A DNA stretch of 64,000 nucleotides from Actinacidiphila glaucinigra (GTDB lineage: Bacteria > Actinomycetota > Actinomycetes > Streptomycetales > Streptomycetaceae). Each line of letters begins with the position of its first letter. The first letter of the stretch is position 1. Below the pieces are notes generated by a model that saw nothing but the letters and a program-made list of their open reading frames with translations, did not search any database and had not been told where the DNA came from. Positions 33,003 to 40,585 of the stretch are shown one piece after another. Made by a program: the position numbers and the translations under genes. The stretch is taken from assembly GCF_900188405.1 (NCBI RefSeq), contig NZ_FZOF01000022.1, forward strand, positions 100,481 through 164,480, read 5' to 3'.

Positions 33003-34118
33003 TCATCGACGTGCGTCCTCGTACTCCTCCTCGTCCTCTTCGTCGTACTCCTCGTCGTCGTACTCCTCGTCCTCGTCCTCCGGTTCTTCCTCGTCCTCCG
33101 GTTCTTCCTCGTCCTCGGGTTCTTCCTCGTCCGCGGCGTACTCTTCGTCCTCCTCGTCTCCCTCCTCTTCTTCGTCCTCGTCCTCGTCCTCGGGGTAGCC
33201 CTCGTCCTCAGGCTCTTCCTCTTCCTCGTCCTCGGGGTACTCCTCCTCGCCCTCTTCAGCCTCCTCCGCCTCCAGGGCCTCCTCGTGCGTGCGCACGACC
33301 TCACCGTCGCGGATCTCACCGCGCCAGCCCTCGGGTTCCTCGTTGGTGAGCGAGACGTACCGCTGGAAGTGCTTGAAGTCGAGCCGCAGACGGCGTCCTT
33401 GCGCGCGCCAGATGTTGCCCGTCTTCTCGAACAGGCCGGAGGGGTAGTACTCGACGACGAGGACGATGCGGGTCAGGGACGGCGCGAGCTCGTGGAAGCT
33501 GACGCAGCCGCGTGTGGTGCCCTTGGCGCCGTCGGAGTGCCAGATGATGTGTTCGTCGGGGACCTGCTCCACGACGGTGGCCTTCCAACCGCGCGTCGAC
33601 GGGCCGACCTTGACCTTCCAGTCGCTCGATGTGTCGTCGCCTTTGGAGACGCTGCGGACGCCCTTGGTGAAGGCGCTGAACTTCTCGAACTGGGTCCAGT
33701 GGTCGTAGGCGAACCGGAGGGGCACCCCGACGTCCAGGACCTCGACGATGTTCGTCACCTTCTGCGTCCCGGACTTGCGGCCCTTGCCCTTGCCGCCCAA
33801 GAGCTGTTTCGCCTTGTCCAGGATCCCGCCCCCTCCCCCGCCGCTGCCGCCGCCGAACGCCTGTTTGGCCTTGTCGAGCATCCCGCCGCCGATGGCCTTG
33901 AGGGGAGAGTCGCCCTGGAGGATGCGCAGGCCCGCTTTGGGCAGGACCCCGCCGTTGTCGGCCACGTCCTGCAACTGGCCGGTGAGGCCGGCGACCTTGT
34001 CGCCCGCTTTGTCGGCCAGGTTCCCCACCTGGGCCCCGACGAAGCTGGCGAGTTCGTCGCGCAGCAGGTCCAGGCCGGAGGCCTGGCCGTTACCCGTGTC
34101 CTGTGCCGTCCTGGCCAT
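33003..34118 (-). CDS. SRPBCC protein with acidic tail (gas-vesicle-linked)
   Basis: A 371-residue protein. After an amphipathic N-terminal region (LLRDELASFVGAQVGNLADK) and a Gly/Lys linker comes a START/SRPBCC domain: NIVEVLDVGVPLRFAYDHWT, QFEKFSAFTKGVRSVSKGDD, VEQVPDEHIIWHSDGAKGTT and ARILVVEYYPSG-like ITRIVLVVEYYPS. The last 100 residues are almost purely Glu/Asp with PEDEE repeats. In Streptomyces gas-vesicle loci a comparable SRPBCC gene (called gvpZ in S. coelicolor) is present; I infer correspondence from position and domain. It follows the H1-tailed gene by four bases on the strand opposite to gvpO-K. Confidence 0.8.
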   Translation of the reverse strand: MARTAQDTGNGQASGLDLLRDELASFVGAQVGNLADKAGDKVAGLTGQLQDVADNGGVLPKAGLRILQGDSPLKAIGGGMLDKAKQAFGGGSGGGGGGILDKAKQLLGGKGKGRKSGTQKVTNIVEVLDVGVPLRFAYDHWTQFEKFSAFTKGVRSVSKGDDTSSDWKVKVGPSTRGWKATVVEQVPDEHIIWHSDGAKGTTRGCVSFHELAPSLTRIVLVVEYYPSGLFEKTGNIWRAQGRRLRLDFKHFQRYVSLTNEEPEGWRGEIRDGEVVRTHEEALEAEEAEEGEEEYPEDEEEEEPEDEGYPEDEDEDEEEEGDEEDEEYAADEEEPEDEEEPEDEEEPEDEDEEYDDEEYDEEDEEEYEDARR

Positions 34119-34122
34119 CGGG

Positions 34123-34908
34123 CTACCTCCGCCGTGTGGACGTCTTCTTGGCCGCTGCCTTCTTCGCCGGGGCCTTGCGCGCCGTGGTCTTCCTGGCGGG
34201 CGCGGAAGTCTTCTTCGCCGTACGCTTCGCCGGTGCCGCGGTCTTCTTTGCGGCGGTCTTCTTGGCGGCGGCGGACTTCTTCGCGGGCTGCGCCTTCTTG
34301 GCGGGTGCCTTCCTGGCCGCCGGCTTGCGCTCCGGTTCGCGGTCCGGCTCGCGCTGAGGCCTGGGTTGCCGGCGCTGCGCGGTACGGCGGCGCCTCGGCG
34401 GTTCCTCCTCCTCTTCGTCCTCCTCCTGCTCCTCTTCCTCCTCGTCCACGGCCTCCTCGTCCTCGGGTTCCTCCTCGGCCCGGGAAGGGCGGCGCCGCTT
34501 CGACCGCGACCGCGGCTTCTGTGCGGCCTCCTCTTCTTCCCCTTCGTCCGGTTCGTACTCCTCTTCCGTCTCCGCTTCCTCGCCGTCTTCCTTCTTGGCG
34601 CCGATCCGGGCCGTGCGGTCGTGCAACACGCCCGCCAGATCTGCCAGCTTGCGGTCCGCGGCCGCAGTGACCGCCTTGCGTCCGGCGTCCATCAGCTCGC
34701 CGCGCACCTGATCGCCGAGGTCGGCGATCTGCGGTACGTCCTGCAGCCTGCGAATACCCTCGGTGAGCAGTTGTTGCGGATCGAGTCCGGCGCGGCGGCC
34801 AGCGAGGAAGGTCGCCATCGCGAAGGCGAGCCGCCCCTTCTTGGCGCGACCGAGCACGTAACCACCGGCGACTGCGGCGGCAAGAGCGATCTTGGTCGTG
34901 TCCTTCAT
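34123..34908 (-). CDS. Acidic/histone-H1-tailed gas-vesicle accessory protein
   Basis: A 261-residue protein. A short N-terminal hydrophobic segment (TKIALAAAVAGGYVLGRAKK) precedes a helical region (LAFAMATFLAGRRAGLDPQQ, GRKAVTAAADRKLADLAGVL). Then follows a long Glu/Asp block (about residues 105-170) and a Lys/Ala/Pro-rich tail with repeated AAKK and PAKK units like histone H1 or HU C-termini. The order of gas-vesicle accessory genes in S. coelicolor suggests a gvpY-like role, by position only. ATG 34908 is divergent from gvpO; the SRPBCC gene starts four bases after its stop. Confidence 0.75.
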   Translation of the reverse strand: MKDTTKIALAAAVAGGYVLGRAKKGRLAFAMATFLAGRRAGLDPQQLLTEGIRRLQDVPQIADLGDQVRGELMDAGRKAVTAAADRKLADLAGVLHDRTARIGAKKEDGEEAETEEEYEPDEGEEEEAAQKPRSRSKRRRPSRAEEEPEDEEAVDEEEEEQEEDEEEEEPPRRRRTAQRRQPRPQREPDREPERKPAARKAPAKKAQPAKKSAAAKKTAAKKTAAPAKRTAKKTSAPARKTTARKAPAKKAAAKKTSTRRR

Positions 34909-35020
34909 CAGTCGTTCCCTTCGGAAAGCGACCCGGCGCCGCACACACGTTGTGGGGTGTATATGCTGAAATAGTACGTTTCTTAGTGGGGGTGGCGCTC
35001 CTCCGGAACCGGAGAAGGGG
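34909..35020. promoter_or_regulatory. Divergent promoter region of the gas-vesicle locus
   Basis: 112 bases between the divergent accessory gene and gvpO. It contains an AT-rich core (TATATGCTGAAATAG and ACGTTTCTTAG, about 34968-34987), low GC for this genome, bordered by GTGGGGTG and GTGGGGGTGG. Likely holds both promoters; sigma-factor class cannot be assigned by eye. Confidence 0.55.
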
Positions 35021-35359
35021 ATGGCCGCAAGCGACAGGAACGCCCGGAGCAGAAGCACCAGGCGCGGCCGGGACGGCGAACGAGCGGAGCGGCCGCGCAA
35101 GCGCTCCGCCGCGTGGGCGATGCGCTCCGCGGCCGATCAGCTCTTCGAACTCCTGGGCCGCAGGCCGGAGTCCGTCTCGGCGGTCAAGCCCGTCGACGAG
35201 GGCTGGGAAGCCGACGTCGAGGTGCTGGAGTTGGAGCGTGTGCCCGAGACCACCAGCGTGATGGCCACCTACCACGTGAAGCTCGACGAGGAGGGAGACC
35301 TGGTGGCGTACGAACGCACCCGTCGTTACACGCGGGGCCAGATCGACCGGCGCTTCTGA
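35021..35359 (+). CDS. gvpO: Gas vesicle protein GvpO
   Basis: A 112-residue protein matching GvpO: an Arg-rich N-terminus (SDRNARSRSTRRGRDGERAE) then the conserved domain AAWAMRSAADQLFELLGRRP, SVSAVKPVDEGWEADVEVLE and VMATYHVKLDEEGDLVAYER with final YTRGQIDRRF. GvpO is the first gene of actinomycete gas-vesicle operons and is needed for vesicle formation in haloarchaeal systems, though its exact role is uncertain. gvpA follows after 26 bases with a good ribosome binding site. Confidence 0.92.
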   Translation: MAASDRNARSRSTRRGRDGERAERPRKRSAAWAMRSAADQLFELLGRRPESVSAVKPVDEGWEADVEVLELERVPETTSVMATYHVKLDEEGDLVAYERTRRYTRGQIDRRF

Positions 35360-35385
35360 GACGGGAAGCACTGAAGGGAGGCGCC

Positions 35386-35856
35386 ATGACCGTGGTGCCG
35401 CAGGGTGGCGGCGGTATCTCCAGGGGCGGCACGGGGAGCCTGTACGACGTCCTGGAGCTCATCCTGGACCGAGGGCTCGTCATCGACGTGTTCGTCCGCG
35501 TGTCCCTGGTGGGCATCGAGATCCTGAAGATCGACGCCCGCATCGTGGTGGCGAGCGTCGACACCTATCTGCGCTTCGCCGAGGCGTGCAACCGGCTCGA
35601 CCTGGAGTCCGGCCGCAAACAGCCCGCCCAGCTCACCGACCTCGTCGGTGAGATCACCGAGAGCGGCGCGAAGGGCAAGTCCAAAGGCGCGCTCTCCGGC
35701 GCCGTGGAGGCCGTAACAGGGGCCCTGAAGGGCGGCGACCAGGACGAGGAGGACGACTACGAGGAAGAGCCCGAGGAGGAGGAAGCGGAGTACGAGGAGG
35801 AGCCCAGGCCGCAGCGCAGGAGCACCAGGCGCACTTCCCGGCGGGAGAGGGAATGA
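35386..35856 (+). CDS. gvpA: Gas vesicle structural protein GvpA
   Basis: A 156-residue GvpA-family protein. The shell-forming core is well conserved: GSLYDVLELILDRGLVIDVF, VRVSLVGIEILKIDARIVVA and SVDTYLRFAEACNRLDLE. The C-terminal 80 residues form an extension with an acidic block (DEEDDYEEEPEEEEAEYEEE) and a final Arg-rich stretch, much longer than the roughly 70-residue cyanobacterial GvpA but in the style of Streptomyces. GAAGGGAGG precedes ATG 35386. The stop overlaps the gvpF start by 4 bases. Confidence 0.92.
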   Translation: MTVVPQGGGGISRGGTGSLYDVLELILDRGLVIDVFVRVSLVGIEILKIDARIVVASVDTYLRFAEACNRLDLESGRKQPAQLTDLVGEITESGAKGKSKGALSGAVEAVTGALKGGDQDEEDDYEEEPEEEEAEYEEEPRPQRRSTRRTSRRERE

Positions 35857-36572
35857 CCATGGCCGTCTACGTCTACTCCATCACCTCGAAGGGCCACCCG
35901 GTGCGCCTGGACGGCCTCACGCCGGTCGGCGGGTCGGGCGAGTCGTTGCGGACGGTGACGAACGGAGACCTCTCCGCGGTCGTGAGCGACGCCCCCCAGG
36001 ACCTGCGCCCCCGGCGCAGGGACGTGCTCGCCCACCAGGAGGTCCAGGAGCGGCTGATGGCCGACGGTGCCGTGCTGCCGCTGCGCTTCGGCTTCACGGC
36101 CCCCGACGAGGACGCCGTGCGCGGCGTGCTGGAGGACCGCGCGGAGGAGTTCCGCGAGCAGTTGAAGAACCTGGAGGGCTGCGCCGAGTACCACCTGAAG
36201 GTCTCGTGGGACGAGGACTCGCTGCTGCGCCGGATCCTCGACGAGAACGACGAGGTACGCCGGCTGAACGAGGAGATCCGCGGCGGATCCGCCTCCCCAG
36301 ACATGCCGCTGGTGCTGGGCGAGCTGATCTCCAACGAGGTGCAGGCCCGCCAGCAGGCCCTCGGAGCGGGCATCGTCGAGGCGCTGCGCCCCTTCGTCCG
36401 GGACGACGTGGCCACCGCGCCGGCCGGGCAGGACTTCCTCAGCGTCTCCTTCCTGGTGGACGACGCCAAGGAGGAGATGTTCCTCGCCACCCAGCTCAGC
36501 CTGGCCAACCAGGTGGGCGAGGAATGCGATTTCCGGCTGCGGGGACCGCTGCCCCCGTACAGCTTCGTGTGA
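35853..36572 (+). CDS. gvpF: Gas vesicle protein GvpF
   Basis: A 239-residue GvpL/GvpF-family protein. It begins MTMAVYVYSITSKGHPVRLD and shows GDLSAVVSDAP, HQEVQERLMADGAVLPLRFG, EYHLKVSWDEDSLLRRILDE and the terminal GEECDFRLRGPLPPYSFV. GvpF binds the vesicle shell from inside in cyanobacteria and is thought to help initiate assembly. It is separated from gvpG by a GACGAG tandem repeat. Confidence 0.92.
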   Translation: MTMAVYVYSITSKGHPVRLDGLTPVGGSGESLRTVTNGDLSAVVSDAPQDLRPRRRDVLAHQEVQERLMADGAVLPLRFGFTAPDEDAVRGVLEDRAEEFREQLKNLEGCAEYHLKVSWDEDSLLRRILDENDEVRRLNEEIRGGSASPDMPLVLGELISNEVQARQQALGAGIVEALRPFVRDDVATAPAGQDFLSVSFLVDDAKEEMFLATQLSLANQVGEECDFRLRGPLPPYSFV

Positions 36573-36600
36573 CGAGGACGAGGACGAGGACGAGAACGAG
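36571..36600 (+). repeat. GACGAG tandem repeat
   Basis: Four copies of GACGAG and one variant AACGAG in a row, starting within the gvpF stop codon and ending just before the gvpG ribosome binding site. It would read as Asp-Glu if translated, suggesting a former acidic tail like those of neighbouring genes. Confidence 0.8.
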
Positions 36601-36612
36601 TGAGGAGGCGTC

Positions 36613-36867
36613 ATGGGACTGTTCACGCAGATCGTCACCCTCCCCCTGGCGCCGGTGCGCGGGGTGGGCTGGGTCGTCGAACGCGTGCTGGAGGCCGCCG
36701 AGCAGGAGTACTACGACCCCGAGCCCGTCGAGCGCGAACTCGCCGCCCTGGAGAAGGAACTCCTCGCCGGACGGATCGACGAGGAGACCTTCGAGGCGCG
36801 CGAGGAGGTGCTGCTCGACCGCCTCGAGGAGATCGCCGCCTTCCGGCGCGGTGAGGCCATGCCCTAG
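36613..36867 (+). CDS. gvpG: Gas vesicle protein GvpG
   Basis: An 84-residue protein matching GvpG: MGLFTQIVTLPLAPVRGVGW, VVERVLEAAEQEYYDPEPVE and RELAALEKELLAGRIDEETF, then an amphipathic helical end EAREEVLLDRLEEIAAF. GvpG is a small coiled-coil-rich accessory protein in vesicle formation. GAGGAGG lies just before ATG 36613. Confidence 0.92.
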   Translation: MGLFTQIVTLPLAPVRGVGWVVERVLEAAEQEYYDPEPVERELAALEKELLAGRIDEETFEAREEVLLDRLEEIAAFRRGEAMP

Positions 36868-36897
36868 GGGGGCCACGCCCTGAGACGAGGTGACGCT

Positions 36898-37353
36898 GTG
36901 ACGGATTCCCCGGCCGGCCGGCTCGGTTCGTACCCCAGCAGGGCCGCTCCGCAGCCGTCCCCCTACGGGCAGGGTTCGTCGGCCAACCTGGCGGACATCC
37001 TGGAGCGTGTCCTGGACAAGGGCATCGTCATCGCGGGCGACATCCAGATCAACCTGCTCGACATCGAACTGCTCACCATCAAGCTGCGGCTCCTGGTGGC
37101 CTCCGTCGACAAGGCCAAGGAGATGGGCATCGACTGGTGGGAGCACGACCCCTCGCTGTCCTCACGCGCCCACGGGGAGAGTTCGCTCGCGGAGGAGAAC
37201 CGGCGGCTGCGCGAGGAGATCGAGGCGCTGAAGGAGGGACGGGAGCTGACGGACACGCCACGCGGCAGCGTGGCCTCCCGCCACCGCACCCGGTCCTCCT
37301 CGGCGACGCCCCGCCGCCGCGGCGGCGGAACCGGGACGGACGACGATGGATGA
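36898..37353 (+). CDS. gvpJ: Gas vesicle protein GvpJ (GvpA paralogue)
   Basis: A 151-residue GvpA-family protein. Core segment ANLADILERVLDKGIVIAGD, IQINLLDIELLTIKLRLLVA, SVDKAKEMGIDWWEHDPSLS matches GvpJ, a minor shell protein that shapes vesicle ends. A C-terminal helical segment (LAEENRRLREEIEALKEG) and an Arg/Ser-rich tail follow. The end overlaps gvpL by 8 bases. Confidence 0.88.
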   Translation: MTDSPAGRLGSYPSRAAPQPSPYGQGSSANLADILERVLDKGIVIAGDIQINLLDIELLTIKLRLLVASVDKAKEMGIDWWEHDPSLSSRAHGESSLAEENRRLREEIEALKEGRELTDTPRGSVASRHRTRSSSATPRRRGGGTGTDDDG

Positions 37354-38173
37354 CCGGGTCAGCTACGCGTACGCCGTGCTGCGCACAGACGGCGTGCCGG
37401 ACGGCACCCTGGGGGCGCTGACGGGCGTCGCCCGGGCGCCCGTAAGGCTCGTGACGTCCGGTCCGCTGGCCGCCGCGGTCAGCCCGGTGCCCGCCGCGGA
37501 CTTCGACGAGGACGCCCTCCGCCGGCACCTGGAGGACCTGGACTGGCTCGAGGCCGTCGCCCGCGCCCACCACACCGTCATCGAGGCGCTCTCCGCGCAC
37601 ACCACCGTGCTGCCGCTGCGGCTGGCCACGGTCTACCTGGACGACGAACGCGTGCGCCAGGTGCTGCGGGACGACGGCGCGGCGTTCACGGAGGTCCTGG
37701 AACGGCTCACCGGGCACCTCGAATGGGGCGTCAAGATCTATGTGGACGCCCCGGCGGCGGCCGCCGAACCCCCCGTCCCCGCCGAGGGACTCAGCCCCGG
37801 CCGCGCCTATCTGCGCGCCCGCAGCGCCCAGCGGCACACCCGCGACGAGGCCTACCGCGCGGCGGAGGAGGCCGCCGTACGGGTCGATACGATCGGCCGC
37901 GAACTGGCCGCCGCCCACGCCCGCCACCGCGCCCAGCAGGGCCGACTCGCCGCGGGTGCGGGGGAGAACGTCCTCAACGACGCCTTCCTCGTCGCGCACG
38001 GACAGGCCGAGGCCTTCCGCAGCCGCGCCCTGGCCGCCGGCGAAGGACTTCCCGGGGTGCGCGTCGACGTCACCGGTCCCTGGGCCCCGTACTCCTTCGC
38101 CGCCCTTCCCGGCGCCACCCGGTCCGGAGCGGACGCGGCGGACCCCGCGGACGCGGCGGACGCGGCGCCATGA
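37346..38173 (+). CDS. gvpL: Gas vesicle protein GvpL
   Basis: A 275-residue GvpL/GvpF-family protein: VSYAYAVLRTDGVPDGTLGA, HHTVIEALSAHTTVLPLRLA, LEWGVKIYVDAPAAAAEPPV and the terminal VDVTGPWAPYSFAALPG. It carries a C-terminal extension of repeated Asp-Ala units. GvpL is a second, divergent copy of the GvpF fold and interacts with other minor Gvp proteins. It overlaps gvpS by 4 bases. Confidence 0.9.
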   Translation: MDDRVSYAYAVLRTDGVPDGTLGALTGVARAPVRLVTSGPLAAAVSPVPAADFDEDALRRHLEDLDWLEAVARAHHTVIEALSAHTTVLPLRLATVYLDDERVRQVLRDDGAAFTEVLERLTGHLEWGVKIYVDAPAAAAEPPVPAEGLSPGRAYLRARSAQRHTRDEAYRAAEEAAVRVDTIGRELAAAHARHRAQQGRLAAGAGENVLNDAFLVAHGQAEAFRSRALAAGEGLPGVRVDVTGPWAPYSFAALPGATRSGADAADPADAADAAP

Positions 38174-38385
38174 CCGCGGCCGACCGGGCCCCAGAACCCC
38201 TGGCCGAACGTCAGGTGGCCCTCGTCGACCTGCTCGACCGCCTCCTCAGCGGCGGAGTCGTCCTCACCGGCGACGTGGTGCTCTCCATCGCCGACATCGA
38301 CCTCGTCCGCATCTCCTTGCGCGCGCTGATCGTCTCCGTCAGCGAACGCAACCCCGCGCCGTGGGGCCCGGAGCCGGGCCCATGA
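38170..38385 (+). CDS. gvpS: Gas vesicle protein GvpS (GvpA paralogue)
   Basis: A 71-residue GvpA-family protein consisting mostly of the core: ERQVALVDLLDRLLSGGVVL, TGDVVLSIADIDLVRISLRA, LIVSVSERN. The short form without an extension corresponds to GvpS/M. It is coupled by 4-base overlaps to both gvpL and gvpK. Confidence 0.88.
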   Translation: MTAADRAPEPLAERQVALVDLLDRLLSGGVVLTGDVVLSIADIDLVRISLRALIVSVSERNPAPWGPEPGP

Positions 38386-38780
38386 CACCCCCCGCGTCCC
38401 CGGGCGGCGACCACCCCCCGGACCGCTTCGGCGAGGTCGCCGACGCCGCCGCCCGCGCCTTCCGGCTTCTTCCCGCCGTCCCCCGCGACACCGCGTCCCC
38501 CCGCCCCGCGCGCCGGATCAGTACCGACCCCGACACGGTCGAACGCGACCTGATGAGGCTCGTCCTGACTCTCGTCGAACTCCTCCGCCAGCTCATGGAG
38601 CGGCAGGCCCTCCGCCGTGTCGACGCAGGGGACCTCACCGATGAGGAGGAGGAACGCCTCGGCGCCACCCTGATGATCCTCCACGACCGCATGGAGGGGC
38701 TGTGCGCCCAGTACGGCCTGTCCATGTCCGACCTCAACCTCGACCTGGGCCCCCTGGGCACGCTGCTCCCGCCCGACTGA
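38382..38780 (+). CDS. gvpK: Gas vesicle protein GvpK
   Basis: A 132-residue protein with the GvpK domain RRISTDPDTVERDLMRLVLT, LVELLRQLMERQALRRVDAG, EEERLGATLMILHDRMEGLC and FGLSMSDLNLDLGPLG-like YGLSMSDLNLDLGPLGTLLP. It is the last gene of the plus-strand gas-vesicle operon. GvpK is required for full vesicle formation but its role is not resolved. Confidence 0.92.
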   Translation: MTPPASPGGDHPPDRFGEVADAAARAFRLLPAVPRDTASPRPARRISTDPDTVERDLMRLVLTLVELLRQLMERQALRRVDAGDLTDEEEERLGATLMILHDRMEGLCAQYGLSMSDLNLDLGPLGTLLPPD

Positions 38781-38796
38781 GCGTGCGCAGGAGGCC

Positions 38797-39633
38797 TCAG
38801 GGCGTGGGGATGCCGCCCGGGCGGGAGGGGCGGCCGAAGCGGACGGGGACGCCGGGGGAGTACAGGACGCTGACCGGCGGGCCCACGGGGGCGGGGAGGC
38901 CGGCGGCCGTGATCAGGGTCTCGTCGCAGTCGAGGAGTTCGGCGCGGTGGAGGGGCCAGCGGGGGTGCGAGTTCGGAAGGTAGACCTGCCGCTCGAAGAA
39001 CGTGTTGTGCAGGCCCCAGCGCGCGGTGAGGAAGTGCTCGAGCTCGGTGGGTTCCGCGACGGGTTCGCCGACGCGCACCGCTATGCGGGAGTGCGCCCCG
39101 CGGGGGCCCGGCCACCGGCGGGTGCTGGTGTACGTGAGGGTGTCGCCGTCGTGGCGGATCGCCATCCTCGACCACAGGTACGGCAGACGGAACGCGGCGC
39201 GCGCCACCGCCACGGGTATCAGCCGGGACGCGTCGAGCGAGCGGAAGACGACCCCGCGCCGCCCGTGGGCGTCCACGGAGTACAGCCGGACGTTCGTCTC
39301 GGGGAAGGTACCCAGGTAGGGGACCCCGGGGAGACGGAACCAGCCGACGCGGTGCATGCGGAAGGCGACGAGGCCGACGTAGGTGACGCCGTCGAGGGTG
39401 TCGGGGACGGTGCCGGCTGGCAGGTGCGGAGCGATGTCCGCGGGGTCGGCCGCCCAGTGGAGGAACGCCAGGTCGAGCCACGACTGGGTGAGCAGCGGGA
39501 CGGCGGCGGCGTCGGGCGGCTCAGCGGTGATCGGTTCCGGGGTGGTCTGCGGGGGCGGCACCCGACCAGGATCGCAGACGGGTGAGGGGCGCCGGAGGGG
39601 GGCCGCACCGGGCGGGGTGCGGGGCTCGGACAT
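38797..39633 (-). CDS. DUF2071 (YqjF-type) protein
   Basis: A 278-residue protein with the DUF2071 pattern: LLTQSWLDLAFLHWAADPAD, IAPHLPAGTVPDTLDGVTYV, GLVAFRMHRVGWFRLPGVPY and PETNVRLYSVDAHGRRGVVF, then FLTARWGLHNTFFERQVYLP. The family is acetoacetate-decarboxylase-like in fold and has no proven enzyme activity. The first 40 residues are Pro-rich and may be untranslated; ATG 39633 and GTG 39561 are both possible and neither has a good ribosome binding site. It is convergent with gvpK. Confidence 0.82.
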   Translation of the reverse strand: MSEPRTPPGAAPLRRPSPVCDPGRVPPPQTTPEPITAEPPDAAAVPLLTQSWLDLAFLHWAADPADIAPHLPAGTVPDTLDGVTYVGLVAFRMHRVGWFRLPGVPYLGTFPETNVRLYSVDAHGRRGVVFRSLDASRLIPVAVARAAFRLPYLWSRMAIRHDGDTLTYTSTRRWPGPRGAHSRIAVRVGEPVAEPTELEHFLTARWGLHNTFFERQVYLPNSHPRWPLHRAELLDCDETLITAAGLPAPVGPPVSVLYSPGVPVRFGRPSRPGGIPTP

Positions 39634-39970
39634 CCGTACCGCGCGGGCTGGTTCACCGGCGGTCGTGCCGTGCGCGACGAGGCACGGCGTCATCGCGCGG
39701 GTGCGCCCGGGGGTGCGTCAGAGGGGTGCGCCGAGCGGCGCCGCGGCCGCTCCGGGTCCGCGGGGCGGGCCGACCGCCGGCCCCCGTCGCCCCACCGGCA
39801 CGGGGCCCCGGAGGGCCCGCCGGAGCACTCCTGTGACGCGTGGGGTTCAGGGGGTGACAGCGGGGTACACCATGGGGGCGGGTGCCGGGGCCCCGCATCC
39901 GTTGGGGACGGACAGGGGGCCCTTCCCCCTACCGGTGACGCTGCGGAGCAGCCCTTCGGCGTGGGGAGTG
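39634..39970. other. Intergenic region
   Basis: 337 bases between divergent genes. No frame has convincing codon bias. Sequence is very G/C-rich with GGGGGCGGGTGCCGG-like runs; I see no clear palindrome or RNA gene. Confidence 0.5.
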
Positions 39971-40414
39971 ATGGAGATGACGCACTGGTACGCCACCTCG
40001 TCACCTGCGGTCCGTACCGACGTGTACGTGTGCGAGCTGGAGCACCGCGCCGTGGCCGTCGCCGTCGCGCGACGCACCGCGCGCACGGTGCTGAGCGGCT
40101 GGTCGGTGCCGGAGGAGGCCGTCCACGACGCTGTTCTCGTCGTGTCGGAACTGGTCACCAACGCCGTGGAGCACGCGCTGCCGCCGGTCGCCCTGCGCCT
40201 GCGGCTGCGCCGCGGAGAGGTCGACGGCACGGCGATCATCCGCGTGGAGGTCACGGACGGCGGGCCCGCGCCGCGGCACGGCGCCTGGGCCGCCAGCTGC
40301 GGACCGGGCGAGCACGGCCGTGGCGCCGCCATCGTCGACCGCCTCGGAGTCGGTTCCGGCATCGGCGCCCGCAGCCGCGGCGGCGCCCGCTGGGCGGAGC
40401 TGCTGGCCGCCTGA
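39971..40414 (+). CDS. RsbW-like ATP-binding protein
   Basis: A 147-residue GHKL ATPase domain: N box LVVSELVTNAVEHALPPVAL, G1 VEVTDGGPAPRHGAWAA, G2 GEHGRGAAIVDRLGVGSG. It should bind ATP and act as an anti-sigma factor or protein serine kinase. A SpoIIE-type phosphatase gene follows 171 bases later on the same strand, a natural counterpart to a kinase. ATG 39971 (MEM) or 39977 may be used. Confidence 0.85.
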   Translation: MEMTHWYATSSPAVRTDVYVCELEHRAVAVAVARRTARTVLSGWSVPEEAVHDAVLVVSELVTNAVEHALPPVALRLRLRRGEVDGTAIIRVEVTDGGPAPRHGAWAASCGPGEHGRGAAIVDRLGVGSGIGARSRGGARWAELLAA

Positions 40415-40585
40415 CCTGGGCAAAGAACCGCGCCGACCTGCCGCGCGCACCCCGGGGCCCCTGAGCGTGGATTTGCTTACGCGAATTTTGTCCGGAAGAA
40501 AACGAAATACCCTTATGTTGAGATCGCCCAGAGGGAGGGCTGTCGTGGTCGCACCCGGCCCGGGTGCGGGAAGGGAGGCACCCGC
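40415..40585 (+). promoter_or_regulatory. Probable promoter of the SpoIIE-type phosphatase
   Basis: 170 bases including an AT-rich patch (TTTGCTTACGCGAATTTTG and AAGAAAACGAAATACCC, 40476-40513) unusual in this window, then a GGGAGGGCTG stretch before the start. It most likely contains the promoter; consensus boxes are not certain. Confidence 0.45.

Noticed and set aside
32824..33198. Plus-strand frame full of Ser/Tyr
   Set aside because: Antisense of the Glu/Asp tail of the SRPBCC gene; composition artefact.
36571..36600. GACGAG repeat as CRISPR or att-like repeat
   Set aside because: Simple 6-base tandem repeat without spacers, explained by Asp-Glu coding slippage.
38797..39693. Start of the DUF2071 gene at 39693
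   Set aside because: The extra N-terminal residues are unlike the family and no ribosome binding site is present.
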